The notes under the pieces are model-generated. The model was not told the DNA's origin. It made no database searches and saw only the letters and a list, made by a program, of their open reading frames with translations. A DNA stretch of 64,000 bases from Manis javanica (lineage: Eukaryota > Chordata > Mammalia > Pholidota > Manidae): positions 60,395,613 through 60,459,612 of the forward strand of contig NC_133172.1 of NCBI RefSeq assembly GCF_040802235.1, read 5' to 3'. Of this stretch, positions 13,401 through 24,139 are shown one piece after another. Made by a program: the position numbers and the translations under genes. Position 1 is the stretch's first letter. Every line of letters starts with the position of its first letter.

Positions 13401-16400
13401 TCCACACACACAACCCGTCCTCCCTCGGTGGCCTTCCATCAGAGACCCTGTGGATTCTGCCCTGAACCCCCACCATGCAGCCGCCTGCTCCCCTCCCGGC
13501 CCTCCTGGCCTACAAGCCTCTCTAGGGCCCCTGTGGACCTATGGGCGGCTCTAGGTCTCCCGTGGTGGTGACAGTCCTGGGGGACTTTGCAGAGGACAGG
13601 ATAGGTCCCCGATCCCTACACTGTGCCCTGGACCCAACACACCACTGCTGCCGTGGGCTGTCGGTGCGGCTGGGGTCCCAAGTTCAACAGTCATGCACCC
13701 TTCCCAGAACCAGCCCATGTCTTCCTAGAACAAGTCTGCAACCTTCTCTCCTGCCAGGGAGGCCACGCTCTCCCAGGGGAGCCAGGAATCACCACAGCCG
13801 GCAAATGCCACGCTCTCCAATCCAGACGTGCAGATTACCTGAAATCCGAAGCAGATGGTGGGGAAGACACTGAATACGGAGGTCCACGAGGAAGGACTGT
13901 AAACAGACAAGAAGAGGTGTTTATTACAAGAAGTTAAACTCAAAACAGCCTTAAATTTGAAGGTGAGTTTTAAACAATACCCAGAAGATGAACTAAGCTT
14001 GACTGTAAGATATATTCTTAATCATCACTGTCACTACCAGGTTTGGGGGGATGGAAAGGATCCATGTTAAATGCTACACTTTATAAATACACCTGTGCTG
14101 ACATCTGGTACCCCGACATTCTGCACGTAGGAAGAACTTGGGCAGGGCAAGCCAGAAGGGGCTCCCAACCTCCCTCTCCAGCTGCCTGTTCCCTCGGAAG
14201 TCAGGGGCTCATGGGCACAAACAGCATCCACCAAACGGATCCCCAGTAGGGCAAGGATGGCTTGACCTCCACCCACGCTCTCAAGAGGGCTGAGAGGGGC
14301 ACAGGGCAGAGGTTTCGGGTCAGGGCCTCTCGGTGGTCCCTGAACGGTGGCCCTCCAGCTTCCTCGGACAAGTCACTATAGGTGCCAGCATCTGGCACCT
14401 TGGGAACATACAGTGCAGTGGGGCATACACAGTACCTGCTGGCCTCTGTTCCCCTGAGCTCCTGCTCATTCCTGCCTCCTGTGCTCTCTCCTGAACCCCC
14501 TCTGCCTGGGCCTTCACACCCTCTCCTGCTCTGACAAAGCCCAGCACGTCACCAGCAGCCTCCATGGCCAAATCCAACACTTGGGGCTCAGGTCTACGTG
14601 TCTCAGGAGTAGCATATGGTGGCAATCACTCCAAATTTCTTTACATTTTGTTCACTGACTTGCTAATTATCATCTATCCTGGGTTGAATAGTGTCCCCCA
14701 AAATGTACACCTACTGGGAACCTCAGATTGAAGCCTTATTTGGAAATAGATGTCATTAGTTACATTAACATCAGGTCATACTAGAGTCAGCTGGGTGCTA
14801 GTCCAATGACTGGTGTCCTTTAAGAAGAGGGAGCAGACGCACAGTCAAGGGAGACGGCCATGAGACAGAGGCAGACAGGGGGACGGTGCACCTGTAGCGA
14901 GGATACAAAGGCTGCTGGCAGCCACCAAAGCGGGAGAGGCAGGAAGGATCCCCCCTCACCCCCCGCAGCCCTCAGAGGGAGCCTGGCCCGGCCAACACCT
15001 TGATTTTGGACTTCCAACCTCCAGAACTGAGAGAGAAATTTTCTGTTCTCAGCTACCCAGTTTGTGGTCATTTGTTACAGCAGCTCCAGGCAGCAGGCAT
15101 CCTGCTAACTCACCATCCCTCCCCGTCTCTCAACAGCTCCTCTTCCTCTCCCTGACCTCCTGGTGCCACACAGGGTACCTTTGGCTCAGGGGACAGTCCT
15201 CACCCGGGCTGCGGCCTTCAATGCCATCTCTGGGCCGACACAAACATATCTCCCTCCAGCCTGGACCTTTCTCTCTGAACTCCAAACACACAGGTCTGAC
15301 CGGCTACCTGCCACCTCTGTGTAGGTGTCACAAAGCCATCTCCAACTGAACACATCCCCACCTGACTCCTCCCCCAGCCCCCTGCACTTCTCCAGGAAAA
15401 GGCATGGCCGTCCTTCCCAGTGATCAAGCCCAAAGCTCAGAGCCGCCCTGGACTCTTCTCTCTTTTATGATCCACTTCCAATCCACCAGCCAAGAGGAGC
15501 CACATAATTTGCAAGACCTGGTGCCAAAGGAAAATGCCAGCCCCTTGTTTGAAAGTGATTAAGAATTTCAGGATGGCAACACTGGGCATTAACCTGGGCA
15601 CAGGGCCCTTGGCACTGCACAGGTCACATGCCCACATTGGTGGCCCTGTGAGCACCAGATATGACTTCCAGTCCCTGTTGTGCTCAACCCCTGCAGTGGC
15701 TTCCTGGCAAACATGAAATCCTCTCCACAGCTCTGCGTCCCTACAGGACACCCACCCTACCCATGCACTTGGCCTCGCTCAGGCAGTCGGTCACGCGGCC
15801 GCCCTGCTTCCCTGTCCTTCTTCCCGGGCGCTTGTGGCTTGATGGTTAGCTGCCTCCACGGTGTCAGGGGGACACACTGCAAAGCCTAGGAGCCCAGGCT
15901 CAGGGGAGGGGGTGATTGTGTGTCCCTCGGCCTGTCCCTGGTCCTTACGAAAAGAGCCACCTCAGTTTGAAAGCAGGAAAGGGCCTTTGTTGGACTCTAC
16001 TGCATCAGAGACACAGGGGATTGCATGGGGGGAGCCAGAGATCTGTGCAGGCCATGGAGGGCAGCATAGGTGCCCTGCCTCCGAGTAGCCCCCTGACCCC
16101 TGCGAGCCTCAGAAAGCCAGCCCCTCAGACTCACCCTGGTGCAGAGCGGGGCTCACTGATGAGGCCTGGGGGTCTGAGGTAGTACTGCACCGTGATGACC
16201 AGGGCCAGGTAGCAAGCAGCCAGGGTGCCTAGGATGCTGACACACAGTGTGCATTAGGGGGCCTCTGCCGTCAGTGAGCGCAAGTGCATGGGACTCCAGC
16301 CCACCACTAAGGATTTGGGGAGCCAGAGTGGGGTCTGAATGCCAGCTCCCCACACCAGCCAGGTGTCCGGCAAAGTGCTCAGGACTCTGGGTCTCGCTTC

Positions 16401-19400
16401 CTTGTCCATGCACGGCGACGGTGGGATGGCCACTTTGGCAGGGCCGCTCTGAGGCCCAGAGGTCACATCTGTCGAGTTCCTAACTGGCCGGAACCCACAA
16501 GGCCGTGGGGGCTGCAGCCGCTGGGATTTGGCACCTAAGTCAGGGCACTGTCCCTCGGCCACACAGCAGGGAGGAGGACCCCGACATGACCGGAAGGGAC
16601 AAGAGAGCCCAGCACGGGCTGGGGCGCTGCCCTGCCTGCTGTTCCTCTGTCCTGTTGTAAGGTGAGAAGTCTACTGTCAGGACGTAACAGGGACGGGCAG
16701 GTTGCAGACTCATCTGAGTATCTTGCCAGACTTTATACTTTATACTTTTTCCAAAAGTATGCTTTAAGACTCAGACTATAAGATGAAGGAAGTATGTGTG
16801 TCTGTGACCCTATCTCCCTGCCTGTAGGTGCACATGCATGTGCAGAAAAGTCTGTAATAATTAAGTCACAAAACCTTAGCGGCCCACCACCTGTGCATTA
16901 CTTGGGTAGTTCTTTAATCTTTCTCCCCCCGGCCCAGCACCCTGCCCAGAAGCTCCTTCAGCCCCATACCTTGTGTACTTCTGGAATCCGATCTCCCGTG
17001 GGATGGACAGAGGCAGGATGACCAGAGCAGAGAGCAGGGTCAGGGTGAAGCGCTGGTCAATGTACCAGGGCTGCGGGGCCAGCGGACCCCCGGGCAGCAG
17101 GAAGTCACACACTGGCAGGAAGGAGGGCAGGAGCTACCGGAAGCCCTGCGTGGCCCTCGGCCACTGTTAGAGCCCCGGCCACAGGACTCCCGGCTCTTGA
17201 TCCCTGGGTGGGGTTTGCATGGGCACCACTCAGCCCCCCGAGCCTAAAGATAGATATGGGGGTGACAAGCTTGATGGGGTTCCTGTCACATGCCACTAAG
17301 GAGAAAGGCCTCCGCCTGCACAAATTCATCCAACAGACATGCACGGAGCCCCTTCCGTGCCCAGGCACTGGTCTGAGTGCCAGATCCAGTGGCAAACACA
17401 GATGAGGAGGCTGCCCTTAGGCCCCTGGGCCCTTCTGCTCTGGGAACGGAGCCTCCTTGTTTTTGCCCCAGAGCCCAGGGGCGCATGGGGCCGTGCGGGG
17501 ACCTGCAGCGACTCTTTGGTGGCAGTGCTGGGAGGCCGAGCTGCTCTGCATCAGAGCCACGTTTCTGCCACTGCTGTACAATAAACTTCCCCATACAGTG
17601 GCCTAGGGCCACCACTTTACTGTGTGTCACGAATTGAGGTAAAGAATCAGGGCAGTGCTGAGCTGGCCAACTCTGCTCCCCATGGGATCAGCTGGGGTCA
17701 CCTGGGGGCATTTGGCTGGCGGGAGGGCTGGTCTGGAGGGTCCTCGATGGCTCCACCCACACTGGGTGCCTGGCGGGGATGCCTGAGCTCCGGGGGCCCT
17801 TTCTGCAGCCTCGGGGCCCCTACCTGCAGACCCACTGGCAGGCTAGTCCACGACAGCTGGGCTCCTGGAGACCAAGACCTCTTAAAGGCCGGGTCTGAGC
17901 CAACAGTGTCACATGCGCCGAGCCAGGCTGTCACTCTGGTTCAAGAGGAGGAAACACAGACCCCACCCCCGACCTCTCAGTGAGGGAACACCAGAGACCC
18001 GGGAACTGTCTCTATCTGCCAGAATAAGACAGAATTTGGAGCTGATGAAAGAGGCAAAACAGATGGGGGAGGGCAGAGCTCAGAGAGACAGCTTAGGGCT
18101 GCGACTGCTGGGGCGAGGCGGCCCCCACAGTCCCATGGCAGGCTGGGAACTAGGTCATGGCCGCTTGGGGGTGCTCACGCTGCTGTAATGTAACCCTTCT
18201 CTGTTGTTGCCCAATGCTTGGTAAAGCCAGCCGTGCAGGGAAATAAATGCCTTATCAGACAGCTTGTTTCTACTGAGCAGGCGCAAGGGCAGAGTCCCAT
18301 TCAGAGGCCATTATTCAGGCACCCGCACGGCGGACAGAGGTACCAAGGGAATACCCACCCCCAAAGGTGCATGGAGATCTGGGAGCAGTGGCATAAGCCC
18401 CTCCCTCGCATCCATCTAGATCTCCTGCAGCCGGGAAGCCCCAGCTCTGACATCTGGGCTCCACCAGTGCCTTCTTGAGCCCTTAGTTTAGGACATCCTT
18501 GACGTCCTCAGCAACAGCCACTCACGGTCAAATTATTTGTGCCCCATGAATGCAATAACACCCCCAAGCACCCCAATCTTTACTCAGCCCTCCTCGCAAG
18601 AAGCCTGGCCTGCCTACAGAAAGACACCCCCCCAAATATCTAACCAGAAACACACAATGCCCTGTCTTCCCAGTCAGTCTGCCCAGAGCCAGGGTGGCAT
18701 GCATTCTAATCAATGACCAACCACTCCAGGGGGCCAACTACTAGGTCTGAACATAGTCACCATGCATCTCAACATACCACCCCCAGATGGCCAGAGCTGA
18801 ACCTTGACAGGACCCCTACTTGCCCCTGGCAGGCAGGGTGTTCTCGTGCCTATTCACCCACTGGAAGCTTCAGGTTTACCGACCTTGTCGGTTTTGGGGG
18901 TGCAAGTGCCTCCCGAACCATAGAAGCCTTTACTGTCAATATCTCAGTGCCTGGGGACCTTTCATTCATGGTTCAAGAGACAGAAAACAAACGAAATACC
19001 AAAATAGCAGACCAAAATCCAACTTCATCCATAAATACATTGCAATTAAAAGCCTGAGATCATCAAGATGATAAACAGCAAAACCTGACCATATGCTGTC
19101 TACAAGAAATGCATTTTAAAATCCCCAGCCACAGTTAAGTTCACCGTGAAAGGATGGGGAAGGAAGTAACGCATAAACACTATTAAGGGAGCTGGAATGG
19201 ATACATTCATAGCAGAGCAGGTTGTTTAATGCCAAAGTATCACCAGAGACAAAAAAAGAATATTTCAAAAAAAAAATAAAAGGGCAATTCACAGTATGTG
19301 CCTAATAACAGAGCTTCAAAAACTACCAGGCAAAAATGGAGAGAATTAAAGGATGAAACAGAAAATCTGCCATCACAGCTGGCTATTTTAACACCCCCTC

Positions 19401-22273
19401 TCTCAGAAACTGATAAAGTAACTAGATCCCTCCCCCCCAAATAAAATCAGTAAAGTTATGGAAGATCTGATCGAAGCTGTGGATTGCCTTGACCTAATGG
19501 AGAATTCTAGAACACTGTACCCAACCACTGCAGAATACATATCCTTTAAGAGCAGCACATGGGGTCACCATGACAGACCATGTTGGGGGTCACTGAGCAA
19601 GTCTCATATGTCAAAGATTGAAATCACAGAGCATATTGTGGTCATGATACAATTAAGGTAGAAATGCCAAAGGATGTGGAAAATCCCCTAATAATTGGAA
19701 ACTGAACCACACAATTCTAAACATCCTATGAGCCAAAGAAGGAATCACAGCCAAAATTAGCCAATATTTTGAATGAAACAAAAATGAAAACAACATATCA
19801 AAACTGGTAGCAGCTAAAGCAGGGCTTACAGGGACACCGACAGCAGGCCCAGATGCCAAGGCGCCGGGGGCTCTAGTGTTAATCGAGGTGTTGCCGGTTC
19901 CCTCTGCAGGGGCTTGCTCACACTGGCTTCGCTTCCCCATCTCTGAACTGGTCAGCACAGCTCCTCTGTCCACACCTCTCATCGTGCAGAGAATTCCTAA
20001 CTCTGGGTCTCCCTTCCCACAGCATTAGGACCTCAGGGGAGGTCTCGGCCTCTGCTGTTCCGCAGGGCCAGGCCCAGTGTCTGCATCCTCTCATCAACCA
20101 GAAGCCCCTGCGGTCAGAAGGGTCCCGCACCCCGGGGCTACAGCGGACTCCAGCACAGGAACTCACACTTCTGCAGCTGGTCCCCGATCACCCTGAGGAA
20201 GGCCACAGAGATCATGAGCAGGTTGACGATGAAGCAGGCCTCACACAGCTTCCCGATGGTGGGGCCGCACAGCCCTCCAACCACACCCTGGTAGGTGGTC
20301 TGGCCGCTGACGGAGGCGGCATAGCCCAGGATGACCAGCCCGCTGATCAGGAAGACCAAGGAGACCTGTGGAACGGAACTGTGGCCAGGGGGAGCCCGTA
20401 GTCCTCCACCCGAGCCACTTGCCCCTTGGGACTCTGATAGGGCTCCCCGCACCCCCGGGCCTGTCACTGAGACAGCCTACAGCCCAGAGACCTCTACCTG
20501 CCATGCCACCAGCCCTGGCCTACCCTGAACCCGGAGCTGCAGAGCAGGCAGATTGTCAAGGCCTCCCGGGCGTTAAGTCTGTGAATCTGGGATTCATACC
20601 GTTCAGCCCTGGTTGGACAAATGAGGCATCGGAAACCCAGAGCTTCCTGGTAGGACAGATTTTTAAACACTGTTGAGGGGCTGGGCTCACAGGCTGAGGG
20701 GAGGGGAGGGGAGGAGAGGGGAGCAGAGGGGAGGGTTGTCACTGGGCAAGGGCAGGGTTGGGGGTCACCTTTACCAGCCCAATCCTTTCCTTGTCGGGAG
20801 TAAACGCTTATGCGTGTTTGGGCTCCCCTCTCCTCAAGTCTATTCAAGGCAGGGATAACACTGCACACAGTATACGAGCCACACCAGCAGCATGTGCCCC
20901 CAGGGAGCGCATCAGAAATGCATGTGCTCGGGCCCAGCCAGACCTGCTGAATCGGCATCAGCCTTCCTGCCAGCAGCCAGGAGCCCCTGTGCCCGTGGAG
21001 GGGATCCGCATCTCTGCTCACGGCCGGGCTGTGGCCCTGGGACTCACCCCGTCTGTGCCTGACCGTGACCCTGTCCCCCAGCCCCACCAGCTTTATCACT
21101 GACTCTGTGGCTGGAGACCCGGCTTCTTCCTCATTGTTCTGGGTGGGCAGCCCTTCCAAGCAAGCACCCAGACCCGGCTGTGGTGCCCCTCACATGCATC
21201 TACACGAGTTCTTCCATTTCGGCTGGGCTTGGTGCAACATCCCGTCCTCAGAGAGGCCTTCTCTGACCACCCTGTGTGCCATGTCATCCCATCCTTGTCC
21301 CAAGGCCCCCGAGCACCACCCACCCCAAGACTATCTTATTTGACTTCTTGCATCTCGTCTGAGTTCTGCATTAGAACAAGCTTCATGAGGCCGGGGACCA
21401 CAGTCATAGCAGCCATCCAACACCACAGCAGGTGCTCAGCCCACACTGGGGACACTACACAGGGCAGGATTCAGCAGTTTCCAGGACATGAAAGGTCCTG
21501 TGGCCCACAGACGGTTAGGACCGGGTATCAGCTGGCTGCCATACAGAAGTGTCTGTGATAATGCCTGTCAAAGAGCTTCCCACCAGACCCAGCGGCTCCT
21601 GCCGGCCGGGGGAAAGGAGCCTTTGCAAATAGGATGAACCTGTGCTAATTAGCAGCTCTTCACTGAGGATGTTCAGCCCCTGGCTTTTGGGGAAGAGAAT
21701 CTGGACTCAACATGCAGAAGTGACTGAACACTTCTGACCCCGCAGAGGGCCTGGCCCAGCTGATCTCTGCACATGGGACTTGACCTGGCCGGGCAGCTGC
21801 TCAGAGACGGCGGAAAGGCCAGGCTCGTTTGCAGGTGGCTACAGACAAGGGGGGTTCTCGGTGTTGCCTGGCCGCATAGCACCCTGTGGTGGGATATTCT
21901 CCACCTCAGTCTGCAGTGGGACTACCTTCCCTCACAAGCTGAATGGGACAGAAAACAGAACCCCAAGGGGATAGTTTCTAAGATAGACTGCTGTGCAGAG
22001 CAAGGCTAAGGGTCCTGCCGGAAAAACAAAAGCCAGCTGCTACTTGCCCCAGAGGGCCCCTCAAAACACTTCCCAGGGCCTTACCAGCTCCACCAGGAAG
22101 GCAGGGGCCACACCACCCGCCTTGTGGAAGGCCCAGGGGAAGTTGAGCAGACCAGCCCCCAGCGCAGATTTGAGAAGAATGAAGACAGCGCCCAGCGAGG
22201 ACAGACCCGGGCTGGCGGCCGCAGGGGTGGGCTCCTCCAAAAGGCCTCTGCTTCCCCCGGTCTGTTCCTCCAT
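4343..22273 (-). CDS. SLC38A8: SLC38A8, sodium-coupled neutral amino acid transporter 8 (complete, 10 coding exons)
   Basis: Seen: ten minus-strand exons (22273-22085, 20365-20167, 17111-16970, 16236-16135, 13896-13839, 10007-9893, 8623-8476, 8121-7913, 6745-6694, 4436-4343) with GT-AG borders and compatible phases join to 1308 nt, 435 residues plus TGA, the length of human SLC38A8. TM1 carries the [14 protein letters not shown] segment typical of SLC38 carriers, and about eleven hydrophobic segments follow. Known: SLC38 (SNAT) proteins belong to the amino acid/auxin permease group with a LeuT-like fold and move glutamine and other neutral amino acids with Na+ at the plasma membrane. Human SLC38A8 mutations cause foveal hypoplasia. 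The start at 22273 matches the human N-terminus and lies in a strong context (GCCATGG). A CATAAA at 4255-4250 could serve as poly-A signal. No break or missing exon was seen. Confidence 0.97.
5435..5830 (+). mobile_element. Solitary MLT1-type LTR in SLC38A8 intron 9
   Basis: Starts CTGGGCTGAACGGTGGTCTC, keeps ACCTTATCTGGAAACAGTCT and AATCCAATGGCCAGTGTCCT, and ends near GAGAGAATACACTC. Diverged and non-coding, same orientation as the other two copies. Confidence 0.7.
5845..5930 (+). repeat. MIR fragment
   Basis: CTCAGCCTCAGTTTTCACAT and GTGAAATGGGAATAAGAGCT are the MIR core and right part. Confidence 0.6.
6490..6620 (+). repeat. MIR fragment with B-box remnant
   Basis: CTGGGTTCGAGTCTGGGCTC keeps the tRNA-derived B box of MIR. 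It lies in SLC38A8 intron 9 beside exon 9. Confidence 0.5.
6694..6745 (-). CDS. SLC38A8: SLC38A8 coding exon 9 (residues 389-404, 52 nt)
   Basis: Small exon encoding [16 protein letters not shown], located by homology to the human segment LCLICAMGVEPIGPRV. It has a CTGCAG acceptor and a strong AA|GTAAGT donor. Its 52 nt are required by the phases of exons 8 and 10. Confidence 0.93.
7913..8121 (-). CDS. SLC38A8: SLC38A8 coding exon 8 (residues 319-387 plus part of 388)
   Basis: Encodes [11 protein letters not shown], a fast-evolving loop, and helices with [18 protein letters not shown]. The LSEIV-IIGG block is the conserved helix-8 region of SNAT transporters. The donor is CCAG|GTGAGG. Confidence 0.95.
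8476..8623 (-). CDS. SLC38A8: SLC38A8 coding exon 7 (residues 270-317 plus part of 318)
   Basis: Encodes [20 protein letters not shown], then two helices ending YPIVLFLGR, nearly identical to human. The human Val after the splice is Ala here (codon GCT). Acceptor CCCAG, donor AG|GTGAGG. Confidence 0.95.
9440..9560 (+). repeat. MIR fragment in SLC38A8 intron 6
   Basis: CTGAGTCTGAGAGCTGGGCT, AGCTGTGTGACCACGGGC and CTCTGAGCCACACTTCATC follow the MIR order. Confidence 0.55.
9893..10007 (-). CDS. SLC38A8: SLC38A8 coding exon 6 (residues 231-268 plus part of 269)
   Basis: Starts [13 protein letters not shown] after TTGCAG and ends YSLTG before GTGAGG. It covers a cytoplasmic loop and the helix [16 protein letters not shown]. 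The CHEA segment is a conserved SLC38 feature. Confidence 0.95.
10095..10680 (+). mobile_element. L1 3'-end fragment interrupted by a MER20-like element
   Basis: The left part has the L1 signature ACCCAAATGTCCACCAACAG and GAACAGAAGCAGCCAG. The right part resembles an L1 3' UTR and ends A-rich near 10660. A MER20-like block at 10311-10475 splits it, just upstream of SLC38A8 exon 6. Confidence 0.6.
10311..10475 (-). mobile_element. MER20-like hAT-Charlie DNA transposon
   Basis: Reverse-orientation match to MER20: GCACTACTGACCACATGGGG, GGCCTCAACCCACTGGATGT, then TTGTGACATTGTCAAATGTC and a CCCC end. Non-autonomous and non-coding. Confidence 0.7.
10900..11130. mobile_element. L2-like fragment in SLC38A8 intron 5
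   Basis: GCTCATGCTGTTTCCTCGGC and CTGGGATTTGCTCCTGCCAG match the L2 block that usually reads TGCTGTTCCCTCTGCCTGGAA. Confidence 0.45.
11785..12180 (+). mobile_element. L1 3'-end fragment in SLC38A8 intron 5
   Basis: Carries GGAATGGATAAGCAAGCTGG, CATGCTGTGCGATTCCATCT and the GGCTGGGGAGCAATGAGGGG stretch seen at the end of L1 copies. Confidence 0.65.
13047..13071 (+). repeat. GGT simple repeat
   Basis: A short run of GGT/GTG trinucleotides with one interruption, in SLC38A8 intron 5. Confidence 0.8.
13839..13896 (-). CDS. SLC38A8: SLC38A8 coding exon 5 (residues 212-230)
   Basis: A 58-nt exon encoding [19 protein letters not shown] after a good pyrimidine tract ending TTTACAG, with donor CAG|GTAATC. 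The [16 protein letters not shown] block matches the human protein. Introns on both sides exceed 2 kb. Confidence 0.94.
14678..15090 (+). mobile_element. Solitary MLT1-type LTR in SLC38A8 intron 4
   Basis: Starts CTGGGTTGAATAGTGTCCCC, keeps CCTTATTTGGAAATAGATG and CTAGTCCAATGACTGGTGTC, and ends near TTTGTTACAGCAGCTCC. The best preserved of the three copies. Confidence 0.8.
15640..15850. mobile_element. L2-like fragment in SLC38A8 intron 4
   Basis: GTGCTCAACCCCTGCAGTGG and CTTCCTGGCAAACATGAAATC resemble the common L2 segment around CAATGGCTTCCC. Confidence 0.45.
16135..16236 (-). CDS. SLC38A8: SLC38A8 coding exon 4 (residues 178-210 plus part of 211)
   Basis: Encodes [20 protein letters not shown] and the following variable loop [12 protein letters not shown] chose the donor GG|GTGAGT at 16134 because only it keeps frame with exon 5 and gives the family length. 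A second GTGAGC donor lies 22 nt earlier in the transcript (GT at 16156-16155) and would shift the frame. Confidence 0.93.
16970..17111 (-). CDS. SLC38A8: SLC38A8 coding exon 3 (residues 130-177)
   Basis: Encodes the extracellular loop ([19 protein letters not shown]) and the helix [22 protein letters not shown]. The donor is AAG|GTATGG and the split codon AG+C makes Ser177. It differs only modestly from the human exon. Confidence 0.95.
18965..19850 (+). mobile_element. L1 ORF2 fragment in SLC38A8 intron 2
   Basis: Diverged L1 ORF2 sequence, with the CTGTCTACAAGAAATGCATTT and CCAAAATTAGCCAATATTTTG regions. Many stops break the frame. It is sense to L1 on the plus strand. Confidence 0.65.
20167..20365 (-). 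CDS. SLC38A8: SLC38A8 coding exon 2 (residues 64-129 plus first base of 130)
   Basis: Begins [16 protein letters not shown] after a CCACAG acceptor and ends at GDQLQK before GTGAGT. It encodes the second helix, a loop with GVVGGLCGP, and the third helix with [16 protein letters not shown]. The single trailing T joins TG of the next exon to give Leu130. Confidence 0.95.
20695..20735 (+). repeat. G-rich polypurine tract
   Basis: Repeated GAGGGG/GGAGGGGAGG units, seven or more G-runs of at least three, in SLC38A8 intron 1 about 330 nt from exon 2. Able in principle to form a G-quadruplex on the plus strand. Confidence 0.7.
22085..22273 (-). CDS. SLC38A8: SLC38A8 coding exon 1 (residues 1-63)
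   Basis: Opens with MEEQTGG, aligned to human MEGQTPG, and contains the whole first transmembrane helix with the unwound substrate-site motif. It ends on a complete codon (CTG) before a GTAAGG donor. The frame stays open upstream to another ATG at 22390, which would add 39 residues absent from the human protein. Confidence 0.95.
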
Positions 22274-23239
22274 GGCTAGAAGCAGCAGAGGGCGGGAAAG
22301 GGGAGTGGTGGCACCTTCCTCCCAGCCACGGATCACCCCGGCTGGGACAGGACTTCTCCCCCTTCCCAGCCCCAAGGCCCCACCTACCACTTCCTACGCT
22401 TCTGCTCCTGTGTGATCCCCATTCACTGCTGGTCCTCACCAGAATCCCTCAGGAAATGTGCCCACTCCAACGTGAACCCCTTTGTCCTCCTACTGCCCTC
22501 CCACCCGACCCCCAGGCCACCAGACCCCTGCCTCCTTCTCTTTCCCTTCCAGAGTGCCCACCCTGCTCTCGCCCCTCAGCCTCCAGCCCCTGCTCCTTAC
22601 CACCAAACCCAAGCTTCACAGCCAGACAGTCCTCGGCCATCGGGGTGGGACTGGAGCTGGCACCGGAAGGTTCAGCAGCGTTTCTTGGGCCAGGAGGGGT
22701 GGAAGAAGGAAGATTCTAGCTCTGCTCGGGAGGGGGGGCGGTAACTGAGTCATGAATCAAAGGAGCCCTACAGAGCATGTGTTGGGGTTCAAGTCCCCAA
22801 ACCTAGAGTAACAGGACAAGAGGTCAAGGCCTTCTGTCCCCAGATCTCGCAACTTCTGAGACTTCTGGCCTGAGAAAGGGTCTTAAGACTCCCTCCCCCA
22901 ACTCCGAAGTAGGCCCCTCCCTAGGGGCAGGGCCCTCCTGCTGCCACGGGTTAGAGGGCGGGTTAGAGGGCGCTCAGCTGGAAAGATCAAGGGGAGCGCC
23001 TGCACCTGACTGCACGCAGTGACCTGGAGTCGGCTCTCTAATGCCGCCTCCCTAGGCTGCCTGTCTGGGGGTGGGGGATGGGCATGGAAGTCAGCGTTAG
23101 GTGCTGGCAGTGTTTCATCTCTCTGAGCCTAAGGGGTCCGTGTGCCCCCTCGCAGGGGCCTGGGAGGCTAAGGCCCTGTGCATGCAACACTCGGGCTATT
23201 AGCAGGTGCTTCGTGGAGATGCTCCCACGGGCAAGCGTG

Positions 23240-23330
23240 CACACCAGTCACCTGGGGGCCTTGAAATGCAGACCGATTCACTCCATATTGGGTGGAGCCG
23301 AGATTCCACATTTCTACAAGTTCTGAGAGG
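23240..23330. mobile_element. MER5A-like hAT fragment
   Basis: GTCACCTGGGGGCCTTGAAA and TGCTGCTGGGCCCC resemble MER5A. A second piece with GAGAATCTGCATTTCTAACC and CCCAGGTGATGCTGAC lies at 23515-23640. Confidence 0.55.
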
Positions 23331-24139
23331 TGATTGCTGCTGGGCCCCCCACTACACTCTGAGTACCCAACCCATCAGTTAAGATGGCTGAATACTGGGA
23401 AGGGTTCCGTTCTGGAAAATGCAAGCCCATGAAGGTCAGATCTTAAACCAAAGTAAACCTGCTTATTCCTGGCACCCAGGCACAGTCCCCTCGAGGGCAA
23501 AATTAAAACAGATTGTGGGGACCCAGTCAGCGTTTCTAACATAGGGGTCTGGGGCGAGGCCTGAGAATCTGCATTTCTAACCAGCTCCCAGGTGATGCTG
23601 ACACGCTGCTAGCCTGGGTCCCTCGTGAACCACTGCTTTTAGTTAAATGTCTTAAGGCCTTGTCTGTCCATCACAGCCCCGAAGGCTTTTCTCCACGTAG
23701 CTTGTAACGGTCTTGACCCTGTCACCTCCTTGGGCAAACTCCCTTTTACACTGTAGCAGGTTTCATCCAGTGTTCAATAAATGCGCAACCTGCTGGGTGG
23801 CCAGTCAGGGCCCCCCACTCCCCCTGAAGGCTCCAATGGGGGGGGGTCCTTCCTGCTTTTCCTGCTTAGCTCCGGGGGGCTCCAGGCATCCTTGGCTGGA
23901 GGTCCAGCACTCCAGTCTCCACCTTTGTGAGGCTTCTCCCTGTGTCTATATCCTCTCCTTTTCTCCTAAGGACACTGGTCCTTATGTGGATTTAGCCCTG
24001 CTTAGATGTTCCAGGAGGGTCTTGAGATCCTTAATTATACCTGCAAAGACCACAGGTTCCAGCGCACAGACTTATTTTAGGGGCCACCATTCAGCACACT
24101 ACACCCCACATATCCAGGGTCTGACTGTGTTCTCAATCA

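Noticed and set aside
20494-21159. 221-residue minus-strand open frame
   Set aside because: It lies in SLC38A8 intron 1, shows no family motif, crosses the G-rich tract side, and is explained by high GC content.
22770-22800. tRNA-like B box (GGTTCAAGTCC)
   Set aside because: No matching A box or cloverleaf around it; most likely a MIR remnant.
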